From NCBI GenBank assembly GCA_021299095.1, contig JAJTFW010000006.1:1-52793 (forward strand): a stretch of DNA of 52,793 nt, given 5' to 3'. Shown piece by piece: positions 17,266 through 25,662 of this stretch (positions are counted from its first letter, which is position 1; each line of letters opens with the position of its first letter). The position numbers and the translations under genes are program-made. The notes beneath the pieces were generated by a model. That model was not told where the DNA came from. It was given only the letters and a program-made list of their open reading frames with translations, and did no database searches. The stretch is from Sphingobacteriales bacterium. Its GTDB lineage: Bacteria > Bacteroidota > Bacteroidia > AKYH767-A > OLB10.

Positions 17266-18123
17266 ATGATACTGCACCTCCTCCATGTTTTCCTGTGCGC
17301 AGCGGCGCCCGACAGCACGCCAACTAGTGCAGTAGATAGCAGTGTAAAACGTAGCCGGTTGTTACATGGCGACTTCAGTGGCAGTGTGATCACAGAACGC
17401 TATGGTTCATCTGCGGCAACGGGTAGTCTTGTGCTGAAATCCCTCGCCGAATTCCGTAAAAGAAAGATGGTTGAGGGCCAACAAGTTGAATGGTATGCGA
17501 TAACACAACTAGGCTACGCAGCTTTATTCGACTCAGTTTGGATCAAACAGAATGATATGCTCCGGCTGCAGTTTCGATCGGTAAAGCGCAATGCAAAACT
17601 GACCCGCACCTGGTCGGTCATGGCCGGTACGCAATGGATGGAATTGCGTCGGGTGCAAGGTCGTGCCGGATATACCGGAGGGTTTTTCAATCCGCTGCGC
17701 GTGGAGGCCGGCACCGGCATTGACCTGCAGTTTTGGAAGGATAGCAGGTTGTCGATACAGCCGGTCACTGTTTCAGTGCAGTATATGCCCAAAACACTCC
17801 GACGAAGTGGGGATGGCGACAGGCCCTTTTTGGAAACATCCCGCGATGTGCTGATCTGTCGTTACGGGATGGGTCTGCAGATCAGTATCGACGAAGAATA
17901 TGCTTCAGGGCGGCTGGTCTGGAGGAATCAATCCAGGCTTTTTGTCAATGCCTTGTCCTCAACACAAGTGCATGCCGAGCTGATGAATCGGATTGCATTC
18001 CGTTTTCTGAAGGTGATGCAACTCCGCATTGAAACGCAACTGAACTACGCACCGGAGCAAAGTCTCCGGCTTGAATATAGACAGGAGGTCTTGCTGGGGG
18101 TCTTCTACGAACAGCGGAGGTGA
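17266..18123 (+). CDS. Hypothetical exported protein, probable small beta-barrel
   Basis: 285 aa from an ATG at 17266; the nearest in-frame upstream stop is at 17191. A short hydrophobic N-terminus (MILHLLHVFLCAAA) may act as a signal. The rest is made of alternating strands (for example ARLVWRNQSRLFVNAL-like and LRIETQLNYAP-like segments), with a final stretch rich in aromatic and hydrophobic residues (LLGVFYEQRR). The pattern of repeated amphipathic strands of 9-12 residues resembles Bacteroidota outer-membrane proteins of the DUF3078/DUF2490 kind, but I cannot assign a family. Hairpins lie on both sides (17079, 18228), suggesting a single-gene unit. No promoter element was recognised. Confidence 0.6.
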   Translation: MILHLLHVFLCAAAPDSTPTSAVDSSVKRSRLLHGDFSGSVITERYGSSAATGSLVLKSLAEFRKRKMVEGQQVEWYAITQLGYAALFDSVWIKQNDMLRLQFRSVKRNAKLTRTWSVMAGTQWMELRRVQGRAGYTGGFFNPLRVEAGTGIDLQFWKDSRLSIQPVTVSVQYMPKTLRRSGDGDRPFLETSRDVLICRYGMGLQISIDEEYASGRLVWRNQSRLFVNALSSTQVHAELMNRIAFRFLKVMQLRIETQLNYAPEQSLRLEYRQEVLLGVFYEQRR

Positions 18124-18227
18124 TGCGCGCTCAACCTAAACCTTTTACTAACCGATTTTCTTCCGCGTTTTCACATCACCGGTTTTTCTGTTTACGGCTT
18201 TTCTACCCCCGGCACTCCTGGCGAAAT

Positions 18228-18250
18228 ACCTGCTAAGCAGCAGGTTTTCA
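18228..18250 (+). terminator. Hairpin terminator before the Wzc-like gene
   Basis: ACCTGCT (18228-18234), loop AAGC, AGCAGGT (18239-18245), followed by TTTCAGTCTCTTTTC. The rest of 18124-18309 is rich in C/T runs and holds no gene I can see. Confidence 0.55.
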
Positions 18251-18309
18251 GTCTCTTTTCAGATTCCCCTGTAACCCGGACCGCCCCGTTTTCGTTTAAT
18301 CGCGAACCC

Positions 18310-20565
18310 ATGGACGCTCAATTCACTGCCCGTCAACGAATCCGGCTTGCGCAAGTCATCCGCGAGCATTGGCATATCGTACTATTCTGCCTGCTTCTTT
18401 CGGCAACAATCGCGCAAATTCTCTTATCACTTGTACACCCCGAATTCAAGGCCAAGGCAAGTGTCACTCCCGAACAGCAATGGCAGGGAGGTGAACAAGC
18501 CGTACCCGTCATCGATGTGCGCACGGAAGTAGAGCGCATTGGATCGAGGCCGATGCTAATGAGGGCACTGTCGGCCATCGACGGAAATGCGCGCACCCAT
18601 TCAAGTGCTGGTTTTCTGGGACTTGTTGATGAACCTGATTCGGTTTACCGGATTCAATTCACGGGAGATAAAACTGCGTTCTCAACCCAAACATTCCGTA
18701 TTCGACCAATAGATGCTTCGAGTTTCCTGGTGGATCGCTGGAGTGGGGATCCGACTTTTGAGCATGCCTATGCCTATGGCAGGGAGTTGGAATTAGGTGG
18801 AGTACGATTCCGCATCGATACGATTGGAGGTCGTGAGCAAACAGCGTGTTCCGTTCAGTTGCTATCCGACGAAACCTGGTGTGACCAGCTTTTATCCGGA
18901 AAGCTCGAGGTATCAACGGGCGATGAACAATCGCGCGTGATCCGTATCGAGGTCTGCGAAGAAACCCCTCAACTGGCCTCGGCCGTAGCCAATGCCCTTG
19001 CACATGCGTACATGCATCAGGGCGAGGAGCAACGCGAATCCATGACTGCCCACACCGGAACCCGGATCGATAGCCAACTCGAGGAAGTCAGATCGGTACT
19101 CGACAGTGCCCGCGATGCCTTAAAAGTCTACAGAGGATCGCACGGAATCGTGCAATCGGAGGTACAGCATCAATCAGAATTGAGCGCACTCGGCGAATTG
19201 CAATGGAAACATGTGCAAACCGGCATGCAACTCAACGTACTCGAGCGTGTCAGTGATCACATTCGTACCGGTCGCTCAGTCAACATCGCACTGGCTGATC
19301 TGGATTCACAAACCGAGCAGGTGTTTCGTGATCAATCGGCACAACTCAATACCATAATAAAGGAGCGCCAGGCCGCACTAAGTAGAAACGATGCAGAAGC
19401 AGTGGCTTCTGCCGATGAACGCATTCGCTCTACTCGCGGTGAACTTCAGGAGCAGTTGGGTATGCACCGCCGTCGCCTACTGTTTCAGCAGGATGAACTC
19501 GAAGCCTCCATCAATAAGATGCAGTCCGGACTGGAATCGGCACCAGCGCAGGTAATCGATGAAGACGAATTGGAGAGTCGGGTTGCTTTGTACGAAAAAC
19601 TCGAAGACAGACTCCTTGAACAACGTGCCGAAACCATGGTTGGACTCGGATCGTTATTCAGTACAGGCAGTATTCTGGAGCCTGCACGCGAACCGCTCAT
19701 TCCTGTGTTCCCCATTCCCTGGATGGTTTGGACTGTAGCATTTTCGATAGGCGTATTGGCCGCATTCATTTGGATTCGGAACAGGATCCGAAATAGCAAT
19801 ATCATTCACGTACCTGAGGACCTGTATCAACAGGGAACCATCCCCGTCATCGGCCAAGTCAAGGAATTGAGCCGTGGAGAAAGTGTTTATGCAGCATTCA
19901 CCGCGCTCAGCACACGCATACTGATGCAATCCAGAAACGATAAACCTCTGGTCATCACGATAACAAGTACGCATCCCGGTGAAGGCAAGTCATTCATCGC
20001 CGCTCAGCTTGCTCGCACACTTGCCGCACAAGAAAAACGAGTTGTTCTTATTGATGCAAATACAGTTCGTCCCTCACAGGATGCCTGGTTTGGTTTGCCC
20101 AATGGTGAAGGACTAAGTGATATTCTGACATCCAGGACCAAACTCGATGAAGTCCTTCGTTTCACATCGGTTCCCCGTCTCGAATTGGTGACCAGCGGAA
20201 CCGTCGATCACCCTATTGGACATCTTACCGCCACACGCAAGGCCCAGGATCTGGTCGAGGAACTGCGCGGACGTTATGATGCCGTAATCATTGATACGCC
20301 TGATGTAGGTGAACATACCGATGCAATTCCATTTATGAAGTGGAGTGACCTGAATCTGTATGTGATTCGTGCCGAAAGTAACGGCGATGAACCCGTGGCG
20401 AATGCCGAGGCCGTCAAGGAAGAGTATCGGATTTCTGAAATGCATTATGTGCTCAACGCCATGCGCAGCAGACGCAACCATACCGGACTTCTCGATGCAC
20501 CGAGTGTGGATCCCGATGCAAGCCGAAAACTCATTCCGCAGTTCGCCAACTTCTTTTCATTCTAA
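18310..20565 (+). CDS. Wzc-like polysaccharide co-polymerase with degenerate tyrosine-kinase domain
   Basis: 751 aa. First membrane helix about residues 22-44 (IVLFCLLLSATIAQILLSLV), then a Wzz-type extracytoplasmic region with long coiled-coil helices (about 240-445), a second helix about 467-487 and a cytosolic BY-kinase fold. Walker A is intact (PGEGKS, K560, S561) and Walker B is present (VIIDTP, D662). Walker A' reads LIDAN: D582 is kept but the second Asp is Asn584. The Ex2RxxR oligomer motif is missing (AAFTALSTR), and the C-terminus (SRKLIPQFANFFSF) has no tyrosine cluster. It probably controls chain length or export of a surface polysaccharide with little or no kinase activity. It is followed 8 bp on by an unknown gene and then a glycosyltransferase. 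Confidence 0.85.
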   Translation: MDAQFTARQRIRLAQVIREHWHIVLFCLLLSATIAQILLSLVHPEFKAKASVTPEQQWQGGEQAVPVIDVRTEVERIGSRPMLMRALSAIDGNARTHSSAGFLGLVDEPDSVYRIQFTGDKTAFSTQTFRIRPIDASSFLVDRWSGDPTFEHAYAYGRELELGGVRFRIDTIGGREQTACSVQLLSDETWCDQLLSGKLEVSTGDEQSRVIRIEVCEETPQLASAVANALAHAYMHQGEEQRESMTAHTGTRIDSQLEEVRSVLDSARDALKVYRGSHGIVQSEVQHQSELSALGELQWKHVQTGMQLNVLERVSDHIRTGRSVNIALADLDSQTEQVFRDQSAQLNTIIKERQAALSRNDAEAVASADERIRSTRGELQEQLGMHRRRLLFQQDELEASINKMQSGLESAPAQVIDEDELESRVALYEKLEDRLLEQRAETMVGLGSLFSTGSILEPAREPLIPVFPIPWMVWTVAFSIGVLAAFIWIRNRIRNSNIIHVPEDLYQQGTIPVIGQVKELSRGESVYAAFTALSTRILMQSRNDKPLVITITSTHPGEGKSFIAAQLARTLAAQEKRVVLIDANTVRPSQDAWFGLPNGEGLSDILTSRTKLDEVLRFTSVPRLELVTSGTVDHPIGHLTATRKAQDLVEELRGRYDAVIIDTPDVGEHTDAIPFMKWSDLNLYVIRAESNGDEPVANAEAVKEEYRISEMHYVLNAMRSRRNHTGLLDAPSVDPDASRKLIPQFANFFSF

Positions 20566-20573
20566 TTGAACCG

Positions 20574-21314
20574 ATGCTTCCGTCTTTACGCCAGTACGAT
20601 TTCACGCCCCTAAGCATTCCGGTAACTGCGAACACTGTTTCACCGGATAAGCCAATCCTGCAGGATGCACATGGAAAACAATTGTCGCGTACCCGAATCA
20701 GTTCCTTATTGTTTCGATATTCCGCACAGGTTTATGGAATGGGAATGGAAACCAGACCTGTATCGTCTGTTGTGATTTGGAATTACAGCCTTCGGCAGCT
20801 GGATTCGATTCTTAAGATGATCAAGATTGCCGATCGTCGCCGAAAATCAGATTACATACCCATTTTCCGCTTGTTGAAGCGATTGTCTGGTTCAATCGAC
20901 CCTTCGGCAGAAATCACAGTATCACATGTTCACGGTATGGTTACTCCATGGACCATGCATTATTCCGAATTACGACTGTTTGCACAGGTTTGGGAAACAC
21001 GTTCTAACGCAGTCCCGGTTTTTTTCGATCAATTCCATCACATGTTTTGTGAACTCGTTGTACGTGAACAAAAAGATGCTCAGGCCTGGTTCACCTTCAC
21101 ACGACGTAGCTTCGATAATCTTGCTCAGCGCCGTTTGGCTCATCGGCTCGATGTAGATATGCGCACCCATTTCAGCATGTATGTCTTGTTCATGACTGCG
21201 AACCACCTTCGCCATATCATGGCTCAGCAAGCACCATCGACGACCGATTTACGCCTACTTCGCGCGTGGACCGATATGACCGAAGGTCTTTTGACGGGGA
21301 ATTTCCGTTGGTAA
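20574..21314 (+). CDS. Unrecognised 246-aa protein between Wzc-like and GT4 genes
   Basis: The ATG at 20574 follows the Wzc-like stop by 8 bp, so co-transcription is very likely. No signal peptide, membrane helix or known motif is seen. The first 45 residues look extended and polar. From about residue 46 the chain is mostly helical with many His, Trp, Phe and Arg residues, notably ISSLLFRYSAQVYGMG, SVVIWNYSLRQLDSILKM, VHGMVTPWTMHYSELRLF, DQFHHMFCELVVREQKD and MYVLFMTANHLRHIM. It may be a cytosolic partner of the co-polymerase or an adaptor for export; that is inference from position only. Base composition and codon use look like the neighbours. Confidence 0.7.
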   Translation: MLPSLRQYDFTPLSIPVTANTVSPDKPILQDAHGKQLSRTRISSLLFRYSAQVYGMGMETRPVSSVVIWNYSLRQLDSILKMIKIADRRRKSDYIPIFRLLKRLSGSIDPSAEITVSHVHGMVTPWTMHYSELRLFAQVWETRSNAVPVFFDQFHHMFCELVVREQKDAQAWFTFTRRSFDNLAQRRLAHRLDVDMRTHFSMYVLFMTANHLRHIMAQQAPSTTDLRLLRAWTDMTEGLLTGNFRW

Positions 21315-21336
21315 ACATCCTTTAGTAACCTGCTGG

Positions 21337-21359
21337 CGTACGCTGACGTAAAACGTACG
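21337..21359. repeat. Two CGTACG palindromes 11 bp apart
   Basis: CGTACG at 21337-21342 and again at 21354-21359. Since each is self-complementary, they can form a stem-loop or a paired protein site. They lie in the 63-bp gap before the glycosyltransferase gene. Confidence 0.4.
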
Positions 21360-21377
21360 AATCTACCCCATCAGGAA

Positions 21378-22613
21378 ATGCATCAGCACGCTCCCGTCAT
21401 TCTTGTCAGTGCCTTCTCGATTAATCCCGAAAGCAACGGAAACAACAGTCCATCCTGGAAGCTTCTGGCTCAAATCGGCCGATTCAATCCGCTGATTGTC
21501 GTAACACGTCCGATTTACCGTGAGGCCATCGAGCGAGCGGTCGCAGCGGATGAAGAGCTCCGCACGATGCAGATAACCTGGGTTTGGTTTGATGTCAACA
21601 GTATTCCGAATGCAGTTCGAGGTGCTCGCCTGCACCGAGCCTGGTGGCAACGCGCATTACCGGGATTTGTCTTGAAGCAAAAACTCAGTTTCGATGTGGT
21701 ACACGATATGAGTCCGGGCGCTATCCGAACGCCTTCACGGTTATGGAAACTGGGTAAGCCGTTTGTGTTCGGTCCTGTCGGAAGACAACGTCGAGTGCCC
21801 AAAAATTACCTGATTCATGTATATGGATGGAGGGCCTGGCTCGGAACGGAGTTGCGCTGGAGGGTCGATCAAATCCTGCAAAGCCGCGATAGGGCATTGC
21901 ACAACAGTATGCGGCATGCGAACTACCTCATCACATTCGACCGGGAGGTCAATCATCAGAATTTTGGTTCTCAAGCACCAGTGCTTCACATGCCGGTTGC
22001 CGGTTGTGATTCCGGAATTTCGGAAGCGCATCGGGGTGAGCATTTTACAGTGGTCGCGTCGGGACCACTTCGTCCGGAGGCTGGATTCGATCTTTGCATT
22101 CGTTCATTCGCCCGCTATTATCATCAATTGTCGGGCAACGAACAACTCCGCTCCCAATTGGTTATCATCGGTGATGGACCATTAGCTGCTTATTTGCAAG
22201 GCCTGGCTGCCGAGATGGAAATCAGCTCTGCAGTAAGGTTCATTCCTTGGTTACATGCTACGGATCAGCGCGCCTTATTTACGGAAGCATCTGTTTTCTT
22301 CAATACCGCACATCAGGGCAGGTGTGATCAGTTGTCGCTTGCTTTGTCGTGTGGCCTTCCGGTTGTTTGTTTCCGTGAGGGCGTATGCGGCGATTTTGTC
22401 AGCACCGATTCCGGAGTGACCATCAGACAGGGACGTTACGATACGACCGTAACCCGGTTCTCAGAAGCCCTTCGGCTTCTTCACACCAATCCGACACTTC
22501 ATGCCCGACTTTCCGAGGGTGCACGGCGTTTGTTCAGCCAGCAATTCAGCTGGGAGTCCAAAGGCCAAAAACTCAATTCGATTTACCGTCAATTGACGGG
22601 TAATCCCGCTTGA
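21378..22613 (+). CDS. GT4-like glycosyltransferase lacking the EX7E glutamates
   Basis: 411 aa, GT-B layout: N-terminal Rossmann half (VILVSAFSINPESNGNNSPSWKLL, FDVVHDMSPG, KPFVFGPVGRQRRVP) and C-terminal half (FTVVASGPLRPEAGFDLCIRSFA, SQLVIIGDGPLAAYLQGLA, VRFIPWLHATDQRALFTEASVFF). GT4 enzymes usually carry an EX7E pair before the CG.P motif. Here the segment is HQGRCDQLSLALSCGLPVV, so both glutamates are replaced (Q and L). The protein also has an FGPVG segment seen in other Bacteroidota GT4 proteins. It should transfer a sugar in surface polysaccharide synthesis, but catalysis is uncertain. It lies on the same strand as the Wzc-like gene. Confidence 0.82.
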   Translation: MHQHAPVILVSAFSINPESNGNNSPSWKLLAQIGRFNPLIVVTRPIYREAIERAVAADEELRTMQITWVWFDVNSIPNAVRGARLHRAWWQRALPGFVLKQKLSFDVVHDMSPGAIRTPSRLWKLGKPFVFGPVGRQRRVPKNYLIHVYGWRAWLGTELRWRVDQILQSRDRALHNSMRHANYLITFDREVNHQNFGSQAPVLHMPVAGCDSGISEAHRGEHFTVVASGPLRPEAGFDLCIRSFARYYHQLSGNEQLRSQLVIIGDGPLAAYLQGLAAEMEISSAVRFIPWLHATDQRALFTEASVFFNTAHQGRCDQLSLALSCGLPVVCFREGVCGDFVSTDSGVTIRQGRYDTTVTRFSEALRLLHTNPTLHARLSEGARRLFSQQFSWESKGQKLNSIYRQLTGNPA

Positions 22614-22724
22614 TTTCCGGTGTAAGGTTTCGGCTGATTTTGACCGATCCTCTGCTTCCGGCATGCGTATCACGCATACGGGCGCGAACCGCTGTTGTGG
22701 AGGTGTTCCGTGTTGAACGAAGCG

Positions 22725-25661
22725 ATGAATAAACACAGTTTCCTGCTGATTGTACTGATGTACGTGTTGCTTTTCGAAGCACATGCGCAGCAGGTATCGA
22801 CTCTTGCCGGTTCAGGCGGGCAAAGCGGATTCCAGGATGCCACAGGATCGGCTGCGCGATTCAATGAGCCCACGGCAGTCGCTGCGGATCGTTCCGGAAA
22901 CATTTACATCGCCGACAAACTCAATCACCGTATCAGGCGCTGCAGCCCTTCAGGACAGGTTACAACACTCGCCGGAAACGGGCTGCCTGGTGCAACTGAT
23001 GGACCAGCGGCTACTGCCTCGTTTTATGAACCCTCAGGGATCGCATGCGATACACTCGGTAATGTGTACGTCTGTGACACACGCAATTATAAAATCCGGA
23101 AGATCGATTCCTTCGGTCAGGTAACTACCCTGGCCGGTATCGGTGTGTTTGGTGTTACAGATGGTCCTGCCGCATTCGCCCGTTTCGGTTTTCCGGTAGG
23201 CATTGCCGTTACACAAGATGGGAACACAATCATGGTGTCGGATTACAACACCCATACCATTCGTCGCTTACGGAACGATACGGTGACAACGGTTGCCGGT
23301 GCGGCCTATTTCCAGGGGATATTGGATGGTTCTGGCTCTGCGGCCCGCTTCGATCACCCTTCCGGTCTCGCATTTTCAAGCTCTGGAATCTTATATATCT
23401 GTGATGAATGGAATAACCGGATTCGCACTATGACGCCGGGCGGACAGGTCATCACGCTTGCCGGAACGGGCTTGGCCGGACATGCCGATGGCCCCTTGAA
23501 CCAGGCACAATTCAATCATCCCTCCGGTATATGCCTCGATCCGAATGGAAACGCCTACGTTTCGGATTTGACAAATGAAGTTGTACGTAAACTACAGCCA
23601 TCCACAAATACAGTAACGACCTATGCAGGTGGTATCATGCAGCCGGGATGGGTCGACGGAAGCGTTCCTGCTCCACGATTCAATCAGCCACTTGGCACAG
23701 CGTATGATGTAGTGAACAGACGCCTCCTGGTGGTCGAAAAAGGGAATCATGTGGTTCGCCGCTGCGAACAAATCTCCTCAGTACAACTATCGGTCAATCT
23801 TCCCCTGGGAACTCCTTGCGCCGGAATTGGCTTTACCGTTTCTGCTGCACCACAGGGCCTTTCACAGTACAGTCTTAGCATCAATGGTGCTCCTGCAGGT
23901 ACATCAGCGTCGGGAGTTTTTACGCTGAGCGGATTACCATCCGGGAACTATACGTTCATTGCCCAGGCTGTAGATGCCGCCGGAGCAATCGCTACATCTT
24001 CACCCCTTACCATTCAAATCGCCACTCCGGTTGTTCCGGTATTGAGCAGTTCGGCAGCCTCGGGCCTTTGCCCTGGTGCGATAGGCAGTATACAGGCAAC
24101 AGGTGGTGTTTCATACCAATGGAGCACCGGTGCAACCGGAAGTTCAATCTCTATTCAGGCTTCAGGTACATACACGGTAACCGCCACGGGAACTGGTGGC
24201 TGCACCGGAACATCATCCCTACAGATACAGTCCTTAAGTGCGCCAATAGTTCAAGTTAGCAGCAGCAACGATACCATTTGCCCCTCTTCCCAGGCTTCAC
24301 TTACAGCAAGCGGTGCCAGCATTTATACCTGGTCTACAGGGGCAGTAACTACTACCATTTCAGTTCCCGTCGGAACATATACGGTTACAGGCACTGCATC
24401 GAACGGTTGCACCTCCGTTTCTTCAGCGATGACCATTTTTAATTATCCAACGCCAGTTCCTGTTCTAAATCCGTCCGGTACAATCGTGTTGATACAAGGC
24501 GAGTCGATCGACGTTCAGGCTTCCGGTCTGCAATCCTATCAATGGAGTACCGGAAGCACAAGCTCAAGCATCACCGTCAGTCAATCGGGAAACTACGCTG
24601 TGAGTGGCTTGACTTCCAACGGATGCACTTCCGGTACGGCGACCATACAGGTGAATATCATTACAACAGCGCAACTGATTCAGCAGAACGGCCCAAGCGA
24701 TTTTTGCGAAGGCGATAGTTTGATCCTTCAATCTGTTGTCAGCCCAGGAAATCAATGGAACCTGAATGGAGCACCCATAGTAGGCGCAACACTGGATACC
24801 TACGTGGTGACAGCTTCGGGTGTATACACCGTTTCGGTGCAACGCAATGGTCAAACCATCACGTCAGATCCGATCACCGTTCAGGTTTTTCCAACACCGC
24901 AGGCGCCCCTGTTACAGGATACTGTTGTGTGTTCAGGAACCTCGGCGCTCCTGACGATTGATTCCTTACCTGGATTCCGGTATACTTGGTTCAATCTGGC
25001 CGATCTTTCGCAGGCCGTATCAACATCCTCGCAATGGACTACTGCACCGTTGACACAGACTACACAATGGACGGTCACACTTGAGAGCCCTCAAGGATGT
25101 ATTCTCGAGCAAGCTGCAATCCTAACTGCCCGGGTTGAGGAAATTCCTCAACCCGAATTCACTACCCAGGTGTCCTCGTCAGGAGGGGCATACAGCGTGA
25201 GTTGTAGTTATTCGGGTACTGCATATTCAACACTGGATTGGTCGATGCGTGATCCATCGGGCATGGTGCAGACATCCTCGCTAAGCAATCCGGTTTTCAA
25301 TTGCACGGATGTTGGACAATACACCATTACCTGCGCGGCAACCGGAGCATCAGGCTGTGCAGCAGAAATCAGCCGGAGTATTTACGTTGGACCGTTTACC
25401 AAACCATTCGTTCCTACAACCTTTACTCCGAACGGAGATGGACGTAACGATGTATTTCGACTGCGCGGTGAGCAGTTCAGCGTGGTTACGTTGGAAATCA
25501 TCGACCAATGGGGTAACCGCATGTTTACCGGCGGAACCCAATGGGATGGTCGTTGTGCAGATGGGCAGATCCGAAACGGAACCTACCTCTACCATTTCCA
25601 ATATGCGGATGCATCCAGTCAAACATTTGAGTTAAGCGGCACCATTACGGTTGTCCAATAA
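22725..25661 (+). CDS. NHL-propeller and Ig-like surface protein with CHU_C domain
   Basis: 978 aa from the ATG at 22725, which starts a clear signal peptide (LLIVLMYVLLFEAHAQ). About six NHL repeats (residues 20-350) follow, each with TLAG-G, a DG-A--A-F--P-G segment and the GN-YV-D--N--IR blade core. Next come Ig/PKD-like segments with Y-WSTG and GTYTVT patterns (about 355-880). The end (from about 890) is a gliding-motility-associated C-terminal domain (PTTFTPNGDGRNDVF, IIDQWGN, WDGR, NGTYLYHF). It should be secreted by the T9SS and displayed on the surface, where the propeller may bind a ligand. The next gene, a PorP/SprF protein, begins one base after its stop, the standard sprB-sprF arrangement. 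Confidence 0.9.
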   Translation: MNKHSFLLIVLMYVLLFEAHAQQVSTLAGSGGQSGFQDATGSAARFNEPTAVAADRSGNIYIADKLNHRIRRCSPSGQVTTLAGNGLPGATDGPAATASFYEPSGIACDTLGNVYVCDTRNYKIRKIDSFGQVTTLAGIGVFGVTDGPAAFARFGFPVGIAVTQDGNTIMVSDYNTHTIRRLRNDTVTTVAGAAYFQGILDGSGSAARFDHPSGLAFSSSGILYICDEWNNRIRTMTPGGQVITLAGTGLAGHADGPLNQAQFNHPSGICLDPNGNAYVSDLTNEVVRKLQPSTNTVTTYAGGIMQPGWVDGSVPAPRFNQPLGTAYDVVNRRLLVVEKGNHVVRRCEQISSVQLSVNLPLGTPCAGIGFTVSAAPQGLSQYSLSINGAPAGTSASGVFTLSGLPSGNYTFIAQAVDAAGAIATSSPLTIQIATPVVPVLSSSAASGLCPGAIGSIQATGGVSYQWSTGATGSSISIQASGTYTVTATGTGGCTGTSSLQIQSLSAPIVQVSSSNDTICPSSQASLTASGASIYTWSTGAVTTTISVPVGTYTVTGTASNGCTSVSSAMTIFNYPTPVPVLNPSGTIVLIQGESIDVQASGLQSYQWSTGSTSSSITVSQSGNYAVSGLTSNGCTSGTATIQVNIITTAQLIQQNGPSDFCEGDSLILQSVVSPGNQWNLNGAPIVGATLDTYVVTASGVYTVSVQRNGQTITSDPITVQVFPTPQAPLLQDTVVCSGTSALLTIDSLPGFRYTWFNLADLSQAVSTSSQWTTAPLTQTTQWTVTLESPQGCILEQAAILTARVEEIPQPEFTTQVSSSGGAYSVSCSYSGTAYSTLDWSMRDPSGMVQTSSLSNPVFNCTDVGQYTITCAATGASGCAAEISRSIYVGPFTKPFVPTTFTPNGDGRNDVFRLRGEQFSVVTLEIIDQWGNRMFTGGTQWDGRCADGQIRNGTYLYHFQYADASSQTFELSGTITVVQ

Positions 25662-25662
25662 G

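Noticed and set aside
17046-17393. 115-aa minus-strand frame
   Set aside because: It spans the terminator and the start of the next gene, has no motif and a cysteine-rich random look.
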